A stretch of DNA of 64,000 nucleotides from MED-G105 sp050331095 (GCA_050331095.1 JBHJHE010000022.1:88857-152856); one strand, 5' to 3'. Shown: positions 43,709 to 52,691, counted from the stretch's first letter. Notes: generated by a model from the letters alone, not told the origin. Program-made: numbers and translations.

Positions 43709-44944
43709 TTATCGTCGCGCCGGCGTCAGACGCAGGATCTCGCCGTCCCCGCCGTCGTCACGATTGCCGGCGTTGGTCGTCACGTAGACCGCGCCGTCTG
43801 GACCGACGCGCACGTCGCGAATGCGCGCGCCGCGATCGACGAGGTACCGCTCTTCGCCAAGAACGACGCCGTTATCGATCCGTATACGATGGAGCGCGCT
43901 GCCGGCCAGCGCCCCGACGAGAAGGTCGCCGTTCCAGCCGGGAAAAGCCTCGCCGCGGTAGACCGCGAGCCCCGAGGGCGCGATCGAGGGCGTCCAATAG
44001 TGCGCCGGGCCTCGCGCGCCTTCCAGCTCCGTATACGGGCTGACGCGCGCGCCATTATAGTCGATCCCGAACGTCGCCAAAGGCCAGCCATAGTTCGCGC
44101 CGGCCTCGATGACGTTGATTTCGTCGCCGCCGCGCGCGCCGTGTTCGTGCTCGTATAGAACGCCCGTCGCCGGATCGAAGGCGAGCCCTTGCGCGTTGCG
44201 GTGGCCCTTTGAATAGAGCTCGGGCAAGGCGCCGTTCACGGCCCAATCGGGATTGTCGGACGGCGCCGAGCCGTCGGCGTTGAGGCGCACGACGGCGCCG
44301 AAGCTCGTCCCGGCGCGCTGGGCGAGCTCTTTGTAGCGCGAGCCCTCGCCGACGGTCGCGTAGAGCTTGCCGTCGGGCCCCCAGGCGAGTTTGCCCCCGT
44401 AGTGAAGGCTGGTGTCCTTCAAGGGCCGCGCCGCGTACACGTCTTCAAGTCCCGACAGCGCCGCGCCGTCGAACCGTCCGCGTACGATCGCGAGGCCGTT
44501 CGCCTTGGCGTCGCCCTTGGCGTAGGCGAGGTAGACAAGCCGGTTCTCGGTGAATTCCGGGTGCGGCAGAACGTCGAAATAGCCCGCCTGGTTGGCGACG
44601 TAGGCGTCGGGCGTGCCGGCGATCGGCGTCGGGTCCAGAACGCCGTCGCGCAAGATGCGCAGTCGTCCTGCGCGTTCAGTGACGAGCATGTCGCCGTTCG
44701 GCAGGAATGCGAGCCCCCAAGGGAACTGAAGCCCGCCGGCGACGACCTCGACGTCGATCGCCGTCTCGCCGAGGGGTGCGGGATCGGCGAGGCGTTTCTG
44801 GGCCGCCGCGTCGCCGCCGCCGGCGCCCACGGGCAGGGCGGGACCGAGATCGCCCGCGTCCGGCGGTGCGGCCGCGCCGCAGCCCGCGAGCAGTCCGCAA
44901 ACCGCGAGCGCCGCGGCTCGTCCCAAAAGTTTCATGAGCGCCAT
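43709..44944 (-). CDS. PQQ-dependent soluble sugar dehydrogenase-like lipoprotein
   Basis: 411 residues. Lipoprotein signal (LLGRAAALAVCGLLAGC). The six-bladed propeller of the GSDH/HHIP family: GLQFPWGLAFLPNGDMLVTERAG, YFDVLPHPEFTENRLVYLAYA, LHYGGKLAWGPDGKLYATVGEG, GHRNAQGLAFDPATGVLYEHEHGARGGDEI and YGWPLATFGIDY, which hold the Ca2+/PQQ residues and the catalytic His region. Oxidises aldose sugars in the periplasm if PQQ is available. The ATG at 44944 has GGAGG upstream. Confidence 0.9.
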   Translation of the reverse strand: MALMKLLGRAAALAVCGLLAGCGAAAPPDAGDLGPALPVGAGGGDAAAQKRLADPAPLGETAIDVEVVAGGLQFPWGLAFLPNGDMLVTERAGRLRILRDGVLDPTPIAGTPDAYVANQAGYFDVLPHPEFTENRLVYLAYAKGDAKANGLAIVRGRFDGAALSGLEDVYAARPLKDTSLHYGGKLAWGPDGKLYATVGEGSRYKELAQRAGTSFGAVVRLNADGSAPSDNPDWAVNGALPELYSKGHRNAQGLAFDPATGVLYEHEHGARGGDEINVIEAGANYGWPLATFGIDYNGARVSPYTELEGARGPAHYWTPSIAPSGLAVYRGEAFPGWNGDLLVGALAGSALHRIRIDNGVVLGEERYLVDRGARIRDVRVGPDGAVYVTTNAGNRDDGGDGEILRLTPARR

Positions 44945-45080
44945 CCCCGCCTCCTTCGTTATCGTCGCGCGCGCTTCGGCGCCGCGGGAAAAACCATTAA
45001 ACCAATTTCGCGCCGCGCGGGGGGCGGGGTTATGGGGGGCCGCGAACACGGTTCCGGCGCGAAAGATGGGAGCGGGCGGC

Positions 45081-45530
45081 ATGGACATTATTCGACGAGG
45101 ACTTGGGCTTGCGGCGGCGTTCGCGGCGGCGTGGCTCGCGACGTTCGCCGGGGCCGTCGCCGCTTACACCGGGCGCGTCTTCGCGGGCTATGCCGGCCTC
45201 GGCGCCGAGGTTCCAGTCGGCGACGTCGGGGCGACGTTCGCAGCCAACTTCGCCGGCTTCGCGCCAAGCTTCGGGCTCGTTGTCGCCCTGGCGCTCGCCG
45301 TCGCCTACCCCGTCGCAGCGCTCGTGCGGCGCGTCGTGAAACCGCTCGCGCCCGTCGGCTATCCCCTCGCCGGCGCGCTCGCGATGACGGCCATGATCCT
45401 CGCGATAGAGAACGCCTATCCGGGCGCCGGGGCGATCGGCGGCGCGCGCACCGCGCTCGGCGTCGCATTGCAGGCTGCGGCCGGCGCCGTCGGCGGCGTC
45501 GTCTTCGCCGCCTTGCGTCCGCGCGCTTAA
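45081..45530 (+). CDS. Membrane protein of unknown function upstream of phoR
   Basis: About 149 residues, Ala/Gly/Val-rich with four predicted membrane helices (roughly 7-28, 54-78, 89-108 and 122-143). No motif recognised. It ends 15 nt before the phoR GTG start on the same strand, so it may share the phoR transcript. ATG 45081 chosen; an in-frame ATG at 45066 is possible. Confidence 0.6.
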   Translation: MDIIRRGLGLAAAFAAAWLATFAGAVAAYTGRVFAGYAGLGAEVPVGDVGATFAANFAGFAPSFGLVVALALAVAYPVAALVRRVVKPLAPVGYPLAGALAMTAMILAIENAYPGAGAIGGARTALGVALQAAAGAVGGVVFAALRPRA

Positions 45531-45545
45531 GGCCGAACGGGCCCC

Positions 45546-47072
45546 GTGGCGCAGGACGCTCTGCCGAGCCTCATCCGGCGCACCGCTGCGCGGGCCCGGA
45601 CGGACGACTTCATTTGGTCCGCGGCGATCACGGCCGGCATTTTCCTCGTCATCGGCGTTTCCGGATACGTCAGCGCGCCGTGGCTGCCGTTGGTCGCCTG
45701 GCTCGCCTTCCTCGCCGCGCTCCTTGTGCGCTATCGGCTTTCGGCCGGGCGTTTGTGGGCGCAGCCGGTGCAGCGGGTCATCGAAAGCGAGCTCAACGCC
45801 CAGCGCGCGGAGCTTGAGAAACTGCGCCTCGCGCGGGGGATCGCCGAGGCGTTGCCGGAGCCGTTGTTCATTCTCGACGCGATCGGGCTCATCGAACACG
45901 CGAACCCCGCCGCGCGGAGCTATCTTGGCACGGACGATCTGGAGGACCGGCATTTCGCCTCGGCGATGCGCGCGCCGGAAGTGTTCGAAGCGCTCGACGA
46001 AATCGCCGCCGGCGGGGCGGGGCGCGTCGTCGACTTCTCCATCGGCGGCGACGTGGAGCGCCACTGCCGCGCGTTCGTCGCGCCGCTCGGCGATCCGACC
46101 GACGCCGGCGCGCCGCCGCACCGCGCGCTCGTCTATGTGCGCGACTTAACCGGCGAGCAGCGCCTTGCGCGCATGCGCGCCGATTTCGTCGCGTCGGCGA
46201 GCCATGAATTGCGCACGCCCCTCGCCGCGCTCCTCGGCTACATCGAAACGCTGCGCGGCCCGGCGCGCGACGACGCCAAGGCGCGCGAGGAGTTCCTCGT
46301 GATCATGCAGGCCCAGGGCGAGCGCATGCAGCGGCTCGTCGCCGATCTCATGTCGCTGTCGCGGATCGAACTGCGCGAGCACGTGCCGCCGCGCGACGCC
46401 GTCGATCTGGAGAGCCTCGCCGCCCACGTCGCGGAAAGCCTGAAGCCCGTGGCGGACAATCTCGGCGCGTCGGTGACCGTGCGGCGGGCCGATGACGGGG
46501 CCGACGGCCCGGCGATCGTCGTCGGCGACCGCGATCAACTCATCCAGACGGCGCAAAACCTGATCGACAACGCCGCGAAGTTCGGGGTCGATAACGCTTC
46601 GGTAAAGGTGACGGTCTGGATCGGCGAGGGGCCGAGCCTGCCCGCCCCGGAGGCCGGTCCGGCGAAAGCCTCGCGGCGCGCCCATGTCGCCGGCGAGACG
46701 GTCGCGGACGTCGCGGCGCGTCAGCGGCGGCGCATAGACGACTACGGCTACATTCAAGTGCGCGACAGCGGGCCCGGGGTCGCGCGCGAGGACCTGCCGC
46801 GATTGACGGAGCGGTTCTACCGCGTCTCGGTCGAGACCAGCCGGCGGACCGGCGGCACCGGGCTCGGCCTGGCGATCGTCAAACACATCGTCAACCGGCA
46901 CCAGGGCGGGTTGCGCATCGATAGCCGCGTCGGCGGCGGCACGGCGATCACCTGCTATTTTCCGCTCGTCGACGCGCATCGGCGTAGGGAGGCGGGCGCC
47001 GAGGCGGCGGTTGCGTCGTCCATTTCGGCGCCGACCGCGGTTGAATTTGTCACACCCGCCGACCCATCCTAA
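45546..47072 (+). CDS. phoR: Phosphate regulon sensor histidine kinase PhoR
   Basis: 508 residues, GTG start. Two adjacent N-terminal membrane helices (ITAGIFLVIGVSGY, LPLVAWLAFLAALLV) are followed by a PAS domain (ALPEPLFILDAIGLIEHANPA). HisKA has the phosphorylated His in SASHELRTPLAALLGYIETL, and the HATPase_c domain shows the N box (NLIDNAAKFG), G1 (VRDSGPGVA), the F-box region and G2 (GGTGLGLAIVKHIV). An extra ~40-residue segment sits between the N and G1 boxes. Senses phosphate status and phosphorylates PhoB, with input from PhoU. Followed by phoU and phoB. Confidence 0.93.
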   Translation: MAQDALPSLIRRTAARARTDDFIWSAAITAGIFLVIGVSGYVSAPWLPLVAWLAFLAALLVRYRLSAGRLWAQPVQRVIESELNAQRAELEKLRLARGIAEALPEPLFILDAIGLIEHANPAARSYLGTDDLEDRHFASAMRAPEVFEALDEIAAGGAGRVVDFSIGGDVERHCRAFVAPLGDPTDAGAPPHRALVYVRDLTGEQRLARMRADFVASASHELRTPLAALLGYIETLRGPARDDAKAREEFLVIMQAQGERMQRLVADLMSLSRIELREHVPPRDAVDLESLAAHVAESLKPVADNLGASVTVRRADDGADGPAIVVGDRDQLIQTAQNLIDNAAKFGVDNASVKVTVWIGEGPSLPAPEAGPAKASRRAHVAGETVADVAARQRRRIDDYGYIQVRDSGPGVAREDLPRLTERFYRVSVETSRRTGGTGLGLAIVKHIVNRHQGGLRIDSRVGGGTAITCYFPLVDAHRRREAGAEAAVASSISAPTAVEFVTPADPS

Positions 47073-47122
47073 CGTTTTCGTCGGAAAGGACGTTCCCACT
47101 GACCCTCGCCGCTCGCAGAAAC

Positions 47123-47836
47123 ATGTCGACCACAGTAGCGCTCGACGGCGCTGTGGCGACGATGGCCGGGCGCGTGGAAACCCAGTTGCGGTTGGCGATC
47201 GACGCGTTCGAGCGGCTTGACGTGGGCGCCGCGGCCCAGGTGGTCGACGCCGACGCGGCGATCGACGCCGACCATGTGGGCATCGAGGCGCGGGTCTTCG
47301 CCATGCTGAGCGAGCGGCGCCTGACGAGCGAAGAGGCCCGGTCGGTCTTCACCGCCTTCAAGGTCGCCGGGGAGCTCGAGCGCGTCGGCGATCTCGCGAA
47401 GAACGTCGCCAAACGGGTGAAGACCCTCGCGAGCGAGCCGCGCGTCAGCGCCGCCGCCGGCGTCGCCGCCATGGGCCGCGCCAGCCAACGCCAGATCGGC
47501 CGCGTCTTCGACGCCTACGCCGCCCGCGACCTCGACGCTGCGCGGGCCGTCTGGGGCGGCGACCAGACCATCGACGACCATTACTACGCCCTCTTCCAGG
47601 CGATCCTCGAGGCCATGGCCGCCGACAGCGGCCAGGTGAGCGCGTGCGTCCACCTCGTCTTTATCGCGAAGAATTTCGAACGCGTCGGCGACCACGCGAC
47701 GAACATTGCCGAAGCGCTGCATTTTCTGGTAACCGGCGCGCCGTTGGCGGAGGCGCGCCCCAAGGGCGACGACACGCCGTCGACGTCCGTATCGCCGCGC
47801 GCGGACGGCTCCGACGATCGGGGCTCGGGCCGGTAA
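47123..47836 (+). CDS. phoU: Phosphate signalling protein PhoU
   Basis: 237 residues, two PhoU helical repeats. The first has FKVAGELERVGDLAKNVAKR (the ExxRxxDxxxNIA-type metal motif); the second has LVFIAKNFERVGDHATNIAEAL. The C-terminal ~25 residues are polar and disordered. PhoU connects the PstSCAB transporter to PhoR and limits Pho activation. It lies directly between phoR and phoB. The pstSCAB genes that usually precede phoU are absent here, so the transporter must be encoded elsewhere. Confidence 0.95.
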   Translation: MSTTVALDGAVATMAGRVETQLRLAIDAFERLDVGAAAQVVDADAAIDADHVGIEARVFAMLSERRLTSEEARSVFTAFKVAGELERVGDLAKNVAKRVKTLASEPRVSAAAGVAAMGRASQRQIGRVFDAYAARDLDAARAVWGGDQTIDDHYYALFQAILEAMAADSGQVSACVHLVFIAKNFERVGDHATNIAEALHFLVTGAPLAEARPKGDDTPSTSVSPRADGSDDRGSGR

Positions 47837-47897
47837 GCGCATTGTTGAGGTCGGCCGCCTGGTCCGACGTCAGCGCGAACCGCCGGAGCCAGACGCC

Positions 47898-48587
47898 ATG
47901 GCGCACACGCGCGTGTTGATCGTCGAGGACGAAGCGTCGATTGCGACGCTCCTTGAATACAATCTCGGCAAGGAAGACTTCGACGTCACGACCGCGGTCG
48001 ACGGCGACGAGGGGCTTTTGAAAGTGGAGGAGCTCCAGCCCGACATCGTCATCCTTGACTGGATGCTGCCGAAAACGTCGGGCATCGAGGTCTGTCGCCG
48101 TCTGCGCTCGAAACCGGAGACGCGCAACATCCCGGTGATCATGCTGACGGCGCGCTCCGAAGAGGCGGACCGCGTGCGCGGGCTAGAGACCGGCGCCGAC
48201 GATTACCTGACGAAGCCGTTTTCGACGAACGAGCTCATCGCCCGCGTGCGCGCGGTCTTGCGGCGCATTCGCCCGGCGCTTGTCGAAGACGAAGTCGCCC
48301 ATGGCGATATCCGCATCGACCGGGCCGCGCACCGGGTTTGGCGGTCGGAGAAAGAAATCCGCCTCGGCCCGACGGAGTTCCGTCTGCTCGACCACCTCAT
48401 CCAGCACCCGGGCCGCGTCTTCTCGCGCGAGCAGTTGTTGAACGCCGTCTGGGGTTCGGACGTGTTCGTCGAGGTGCGCACCGTCGACGTCCACATCGGC
48501 CGCCTGCGCAAGGCGCTCAACAAGTTCGATCAGGGCGACCCGATCCGCACCGTGCGGTCGGCCGGCTACGCCCTCGATACGTCCTGA
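47898..48587 (+). CDS. phoB: Phosphate regulon response regulator PhoB
   Basis: 229 residues. Receiver domain (1-120) with acidic pocket VEDEA, phospho-acceptor Asp in IVILDWMLPKTSG, the Thr in MLTARSEE and the Lys in YLTKPFS. OmpR/PhoB winged helix (~130-228) with LGPTEFRLLDHLIQHPGRVFSREQLLNAVWG, VRTVDVHIGRLRKAL and IRTVRSAGYAL. It activates phosphate-starvation genes. Last gene of the phoR-phoU-phoB set; converges on gcrA with a 13-nt gap. Confidence 0.97.
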   Translation: MAHTRVLIVEDEASIATLLEYNLGKEDFDVTTAVDGDEGLLKVEELQPDIVILDWMLPKTSGIEVCRRLRSKPETRNIPVIMLTARSEEADRVRGLETGADDYLTKPFSTNELIARVRAVLRRIRPALVEDEVAHGDIRIDRAAHRVWRSEKEIRLGPTEFRLLDHLIQHPGRVFSREQLLNAVWGSDVFVEVRTVDVHIGRLRKALNKFDQGDPIRTVRSAGYALDTS

Positions 48588-48600
48588 CGGACGCGGAACG

Positions 48601-49113
48601 TCAGCTTGCGGCGCGGCGCTGCGCCGGCGCGGCGAGTTCGATGCGGCGTGGTTCAGCCGCCGGTTCGGGCTGGCGACGCTGCGTCGGCTGAAACGCAAGC
48701 TGCGCGTGGTAGGCGCAATAGGACTTGCCGGCCAGCGTCGGCTCGCCGCAAAATCGAAAATCGTCGCTGGTCGGATCGCCGATCGGCCACTTGCACATTC
48801 TCTTGTTGAGCGACGTCACGGCGGCGCCGCCAAGCTCCGCGAGGCTCGTCGGGGCGACGAAGGTCGGCTCGGGGACGACGGGCTCCAGGTCTTCGGCGTA
48901 GCTTTCCGGCTCGGCGAACCCGCCGCCGAGCGATGCGGCGCAACCGCGTTGGGGCTTCGCCGGCGTCGCTCGGCCTGAAAGCCCAAGACGATGAACTTTG
49001 CCGATGACCGCGTTGCGCGTCACGCCGCCCATCTTCGTGGCGATTTGACTGGCCGACAGACCTTCCGACCAGAGCTTCTTCAGCAATTCAACGCGTTCGT
49101 CCGTCCATGCCAT
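48601..49113 (-). CDS. gcrA: GcrA family cell-cycle regulator
   Basis: 170 residues. The N-terminal DNA-binding region MAWTDERVELLKKLWSEGLS followed by SQIATKMGGVTRNAVIGKVHRLGLSGR is the GcrA signature. The C-terminal zinc-like part contains CKWPIGDPTSDDFRFCGEP and SYCAYHAQLAF, which contacts sigma-70. In Caulobacter GcrA activates promoters with methylated GANTC and controls cell-cycle genes together with CcrM, CtrA and DnaA. Its presence restricts the host to Alphaproteobacteria. The Cys/His pattern (C, C, C, H) is intact. Confidence 0.96.
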   Translation of the reverse strand: MAWTDERVELLKKLWSEGLSASQIATKMGGVTRNAVIGKVHRLGLSGRATPAKPQRGCAASLGGGFAEPESYAEDLEPVVPEPTFVAPTSLAELGGAAVTSLNKRMCKWPIGDPTSDDFRFCGEPTLAGKSYCAYHAQLAFQPTQRRQPEPAAEPRRIELAAPAQRRAAS

Positions 49114-49203
49114 TGTCGCCGCTCCTTTGCGCCGTCTTGTGGCGCGTCGTGGAAATCAATATCTTGCGGAACGAAATAAATCAGGCGTCGCCCCGTCAAG
49201 ATA

Positions 49204-49223
49204 TAGTACCCGCCGGCGTACTA
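49204..49223. promoter_or_regulatory. Perfect inverted repeat between gcrA and the ABC-2 permease gene
   Basis: TAGTAC and GTACTA separated by 8 nt (CCGCCGGC), lying 90 nt upstream of the gcrA start within an AT-richer intergenic stretch. Could be an operator for either divergent gene or a small hairpin. No known consensus matched. Confidence 0.4.
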
Positions 49224-49385
49224 AATACAACATCGACCGTAGCTGAAATTTTGCCCACAACATGTAGTGGCGCCTGTTGCGCCGCGGCGGCGCCGCGACG
49301 GCCGCGCGGTTGACGCCCCCGCCGGCGAAGGCGCAACGAGGACGCGAAAGGCCGGCCGGCGCGGCGGCGAGGGAGGCGGCTCAGG

Positions 49386-50255
49386 ATGGACAAAGCGGTC
49401 GACGACCCCCTCGACGCCGGCGACGCGGCTGGGTCCGCGACGCCTGCGCCGGCGCTGGGCGAGCGACGCTTCGGCCGGGTTAACTGGTTGGGATTGCGTA
49501 CGCTTTACGTGAAGGAGGTGCGCCGCTTTTTGAAAGTCGCGTTCCAGACCGTCTTTGCGCCCGTGATTTCGACGATCCTTTTCCTCATCGTTTTCATGCA
49601 GGCGTTCGGCGCCGACCGGGCGCCCATCAACGGCGTTCCGTACATTGAATTTCTGGCCCCCGGCCTCATCATGATGGCGATTTTGTCGAACGCTTTCGCC
49701 AACGCGTCGTCATCGTTAATTATTGGTAAAGTTCAGGGGTCGATCGTCGACGTGCTGCTGCCGCCCCTCTCGGCGGCCGAACTCACCGCGGCGTTCGTGC
49801 TTGGCGCGGCGACGCGCGGGCTCCTCGTCGGCGTAGTCACCGCGCTGACGAGCGCGGCGTTCATGGCGTTTTCCCCAAGCCCCATGCGCATCGTCGACCC
49901 CCTCGCCATCGTCTACTTCTCCGTCATGGCGGCGCTGGTTTTCGGCATGCTCGGCGTCCTCGGCGGCATCTGGGCGGAGAAGTTCGACCAGCTCGCGGCG
50001 TTGACGAACTTCGTCATCACGCCGCTTACGTTTCTCTCCGGCACGTTCTACGCCATCGCCAGCCTGTCCGAGCCGTTTCACACGATCAGCCGACTGAACC
50101 CGGTCTACTATCTGATCGATGGCTTCCGCTCGGGCTTTACGGGTCGTTTGGAGGCGCCGCTCGGGCTCGCCGTCGGCGCGCCGCTGGCGATCGCCGTCGC
50201 GCTTGCCGCGGCGTGCTACGCTCTGTTTAAGTCGGGGTGGAAACTCAAAAGCTGA
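49386..50255 (+). CDS. ABC-2 type transporter permease
   Basis: 289 residues, six membrane helices after a ~40-residue cytoplasmic start. ABC2_membrane pattern: NWLGLRTLYVKEVRRFLKVA, LAPGLIMMAILSNAFANASSS and the conserved C-terminal block NFVITPLTFLSGTFYAIASL followed by NPVYYLIDGFRSGF. It exports a drug, lipid or polysaccharide with a separate ATPase. No ATPase gene is adjacent, so the partner must be elsewhere. hslO begins 39 nt downstream. Confidence 0.9.
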   Translation: MDKAVDDPLDAGDAAGSATPAPALGERRFGRVNWLGLRTLYVKEVRRFLKVAFQTVFAPVISTILFLIVFMQAFGADRAPINGVPYIEFLAPGLIMMAILSNAFANASSSLIIGKVQGSIVDVLLPPLSAAELTAAFVLGAATRGLLVGVVTALTSAAFMAFSPSPMRIVDPLAIVYFSVMAALVFGMLGVLGGIWAEKFDQLAALTNFVITPLTFLSGTFYAIASLSEPFHTISRLNPVYYLIDGFRSGFTGRLEAPLGLAVGAPLAIAVALAAACYALFKSGWKLKS

Positions 50256-50294
50256 GCGTTTCCGCGCTCGGCGTCTCCGCGAAAAGCGTACGAT

Positions 50295-51263
50295 TTGATC
50301 CCTGCCGACCGATCCCCGAACGGCCCCGCGCGCGACGACATCGTCCTGCCGTTTCAGGTGGGCGACACCGCCGTGCGCGGCCGCGTCGTGCGTCTCGCGG
50401 GGGCCGTCGACGACATCTTGCGCGCCCACGAATTCGATGACGCGGTGTCGGAGCTCGTGGGCGAGGCCGCAGCGCTCGTCGCGGCCATGGGCGCGGCGCT
50501 CAAATTCGACGGCAAGCTGATTTTCCAGATCCACGCCGACGACGCGGACGCGCCGGCGTCGATGGCGGTCGCCGACTACCAGGCGGACGGCGCCTTGCGC
50601 GCCACCGCGACGACGAACGCGCCCGCCGCCGAGGGCGCGCGCGGGCTCGCCGCGCTCGTCGGCGAGGGGCGCATCGTCATGACCGTCGACCAGGGCCCCG
50701 ACATGGAGCGGTACCAGGGCGTGACGCCCATTGAGGGCGACACCCTGGAGGCGGCGGCCGTCGCCTATTTCGATCGCTCGGAGCAGATTCCGACCGCGGT
50801 GCGCCTCGCCGTCGGGCGCGTCGAGCGGCCCGGCGAGCCGTCGCGGTGGCGCGCCGGCGCCGTCATCGCGCAGCACGTGCCGGCCGAGGGCGGGGCGCGC
50901 GAGCGGGGCGAGGCGGCGTTGAAGTCGGAGGCCGACCGCGAGGCGTGGGAGCGCGCAGCGGCGCTTCTCGCCACGACGCAGGCGGACGAATTGCTCGACC
51001 CCGCCGTCAGCCCCGAAACGCTGCTCTACCGACTGTTTCACGAAGACGGCGCGCGGGTCTTCGACGCGAAGCCCGTGCGCGCCGCGTGCTCGTGCAACGC
51101 GACGAAAATCGAGGCGGTGCTGAAGCGCTACGCGGCGGAGGACCTCGCGGACATGCTCGAGGACGGCGCGATCCGCGTCACTTGCGAGTTTTGTCGGCGC
51201 GCCTACGCCTTCGACGCCACGGGAACCGCGATCGACGCGCGGCCGAGGACGGATGTCAAATGA
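50295..51263 (+). CDS. hslO: Redox-regulated chaperone Hsp33
   Basis: 322 residues, TTG start. The Hsp33 N-domain (DIVLPFQVGDTAVRGRVVRL, GRIVMTVDQGPDMERYQGVTPI) and the C-terminal zinc switch with CSCN and CEFC (CxC...CxxC) are all present. In reducing conditions zinc keeps it folded and inactive; oxidants such as hypochlorite release zinc and activate chaperone holdase activity. The TGA overlaps the ppk2 ATG (ATGA). Cytoplasmic. Confidence 0.95.
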   Translation: MIPADRSPNGPARDDIVLPFQVGDTAVRGRVVRLAGAVDDILRAHEFDDAVSELVGEAAALVAAMGAALKFDGKLIFQIHADDADAPASMAVADYQADGALRATATTNAPAAEGARGLAALVGEGRIVMTVDQGPDMERYQGVTPIEGDTLEAAAVAYFDRSEQIPTAVRLAVGRVERPGEPSRWRAGAVIAQHVPAEGGARERGEAALKSEADREAWERAAALLATTQADELLDPAVSPETLLYRLFHEDGARVFDAKPVRAACSCNATKIEAVLKRYAAEDLADMLEDGAIRVTCEFCRRAYAFDATGTAIDARPRTDVK

Positions 51264-52045
51264 AGAAGAAACGCTACGATGAGGAGTTGGAGCGTCTCGA
51301 ATTCGAGCTCGCCATGCTTCAGGAGACGGTCGTTCGTAGGGGAATGAAAGTCGCGATCCTGTTCGAGGGACGCGACGCGGCCGGCAAGGGCGGGCTCATC
51401 AAAACCATCGTGCGGCGCATGAGCGCGCGCGTCTTCCGCGTCGTCGCCCTGCCGAAGCCCTCCGACCGGGAACGGACGCAGTGGTATTTTCAGCGCTACG
51501 TCGCCCATCTGCCCGCGGCGGGCGAGGTCGTTCTTTTCGATCGCTCCTGGTACAACCGCGCCGTCGTCGAGCCCGTCATGGGGTTTTGTACGGACGAGGA
51601 ACATGAAGCCTTCATGCGCGACGCGCCGCTGTTCGAGCGCATGCTCGTCGACGCCGACATTCGTCTCTTGAAGTACTGGCTCAACGTCTCCGCCGAAGAG
51701 CAGGAGGAGCGGTTCAAGGACCGGGCCTGCGATCCGCGCAAGCGCTGGAAACTGTCGCCGATCGACCTTGAAGGCCGCCGTCGGTGGGCGGAGTTCACGC
51801 TCGCCCGGGACCGCATGCTCGTGGAGACCCATACGGACCATGCGCCGTGGCGCGTGATCGACGCAAACGACAAGGAGCGCGCGCGGCTGAACGCGTTGCG
51901 GTCGATCCTGGACCATGTTCCGTACGAGTACAACGAAGCGGCGTTCGAGCCGATCGATCTGCCGCCGCGCCAAACCGCCGAAGCGGTCGGCTACAAGCCG
52001 ACGGGGGTTTGCGAACGCCTGATGGTCAAGGACCACTACGATTGA
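51260..52045 (+). CDS. ppk2: Polyphosphate kinase 2
   Basis: 261 residues, single-domain class I-like PPK2. Walker A ILFEGRDAAGKGGLIKTIV, Walker B VVLFDRSWYNRAVVEPVMGF and the lid RKRWKLSPIDLEGRRRWAEF are all present. PPK2 uses polyphosphate to phosphorylate NDPs or NMPs, or the reverse. Translation is coupled to hslO by a 4-nt overlap, and a 2OG oxygenase starts 4 nt after its stop. The phoR-phoU-phoB genes are 3 kb away, linking phosphate sensing with polyphosphate use. Confidence 0.95.
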   Translation: MKKKRYDEELERLEFELAMLQETVVRRGMKVAILFEGRDAAGKGGLIKTIVRRMSARVFRVVALPKPSDRERTQWYFQRYVAHLPAAGEVVLFDRSWYNRAVVEPVMGFCTDEEHEAFMRDAPLFERMLVDADIRLLKYWLNVSAEEQEERFKDRACDPRKRWKLSPIDLEGRRRWAEFTLARDRMLVETHTDHAPWRVIDANDKERARLNALRSILDHVPYEYNEAAFEPIDLPPRQTAEAVGYKPTGVCERLMVKDHYD

Positions 52046-52049
52046 CGCA

Positions 52050-52691
52050 ATGCTGAACCTCGACGCCATCCGATCCGCCGAGGCGCACGAGAAGCCGTTT
52101 CGTTTCCTGAGCGCGACGGGGGCGTTGTCGGCGGCCGACGCGGCCGCCGTGCGCCGCGATTACCCGACGATCGAGACGGCCGGCTTTTTGCCCTTGTCGA
52201 AGCTCGACGCGCGCGGGGCGTTCGCGGCGCTCATCGACGACCTTCAGAGCGACGGCCTCGCCGCGACGCTGGGGCCGAAGCTTGGCCTCGACCTCGCCGG
52301 CAAGCCGCGCATGATCACGGTGCGGCGATTGTCGAAACGCGGCGACGGCCGCATCCATAACGACAGCGCAGCGAAGATCTGCACCATGCTCATTTATCTG
52401 AACGAAACCTGGGACGTCGCCGAAGGCGGCGCGATACGCGCGCTGAACGGCCCGGACGACATGGACGATTACGCCCTTGAAGCGCCCCCGACGGCGGGCG
52501 CCGTTTTCGCGTTCGCACGTTCGGAGACGAGCTGGCACGGACACCCGCCCTTCGTCGGCGAACGCTACGTCATTCAAACGACGTTCCTGACGTCGCAAGA
52601 GGAGCTCGCGCGCAAGGAGCAGCGCGGCGGCCTCCAGACGTTCCTTAAGCGGCTCAATCCGTTTGCGGCGTCAGGCGGGCGACGACGTTGA
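52050..52691 (+). CDS. 2-oxoglutarate/Fe(II)-dependent oxygenase family protein
   Basis: 213 residues. The 2OG-FeII_Oxy_3-type double-stranded beta helix is shown by GRIHNDSAAKICTMLIYLNE with the HxD metal ligands, GGAIRALNG, GAVFAFARSETSWHGHPPFV with the distal His, and GERYVIQTTF with the Arg for 2-oxoglutarate. It hydroxylates an unknown substrate, possibly a protein or a nucleotide-linked metabolite. Its 3' end overlaps the convergent fkbM gene by 38 nt. Probably co-transcribed with hslO and ppk2. Confidence 0.83.
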   Translation: MLNLDAIRSAEAHEKPFRFLSATGALSAADAAAVRRDYPTIETAGFLPLSKLDARGAFAALIDDLQSDGLAATLGPKLGLDLAGKPRMITVRRLSKRGDGRIHNDSAAKICTMLIYLNETWDVAEGGAIRALNGPDDMDDYALEAPPTAGAVFAFARSETSWHGHPPFVGERYVIQTTFLTSQEELARKEQRGGLQTFLKRLNPFAASGGRRR

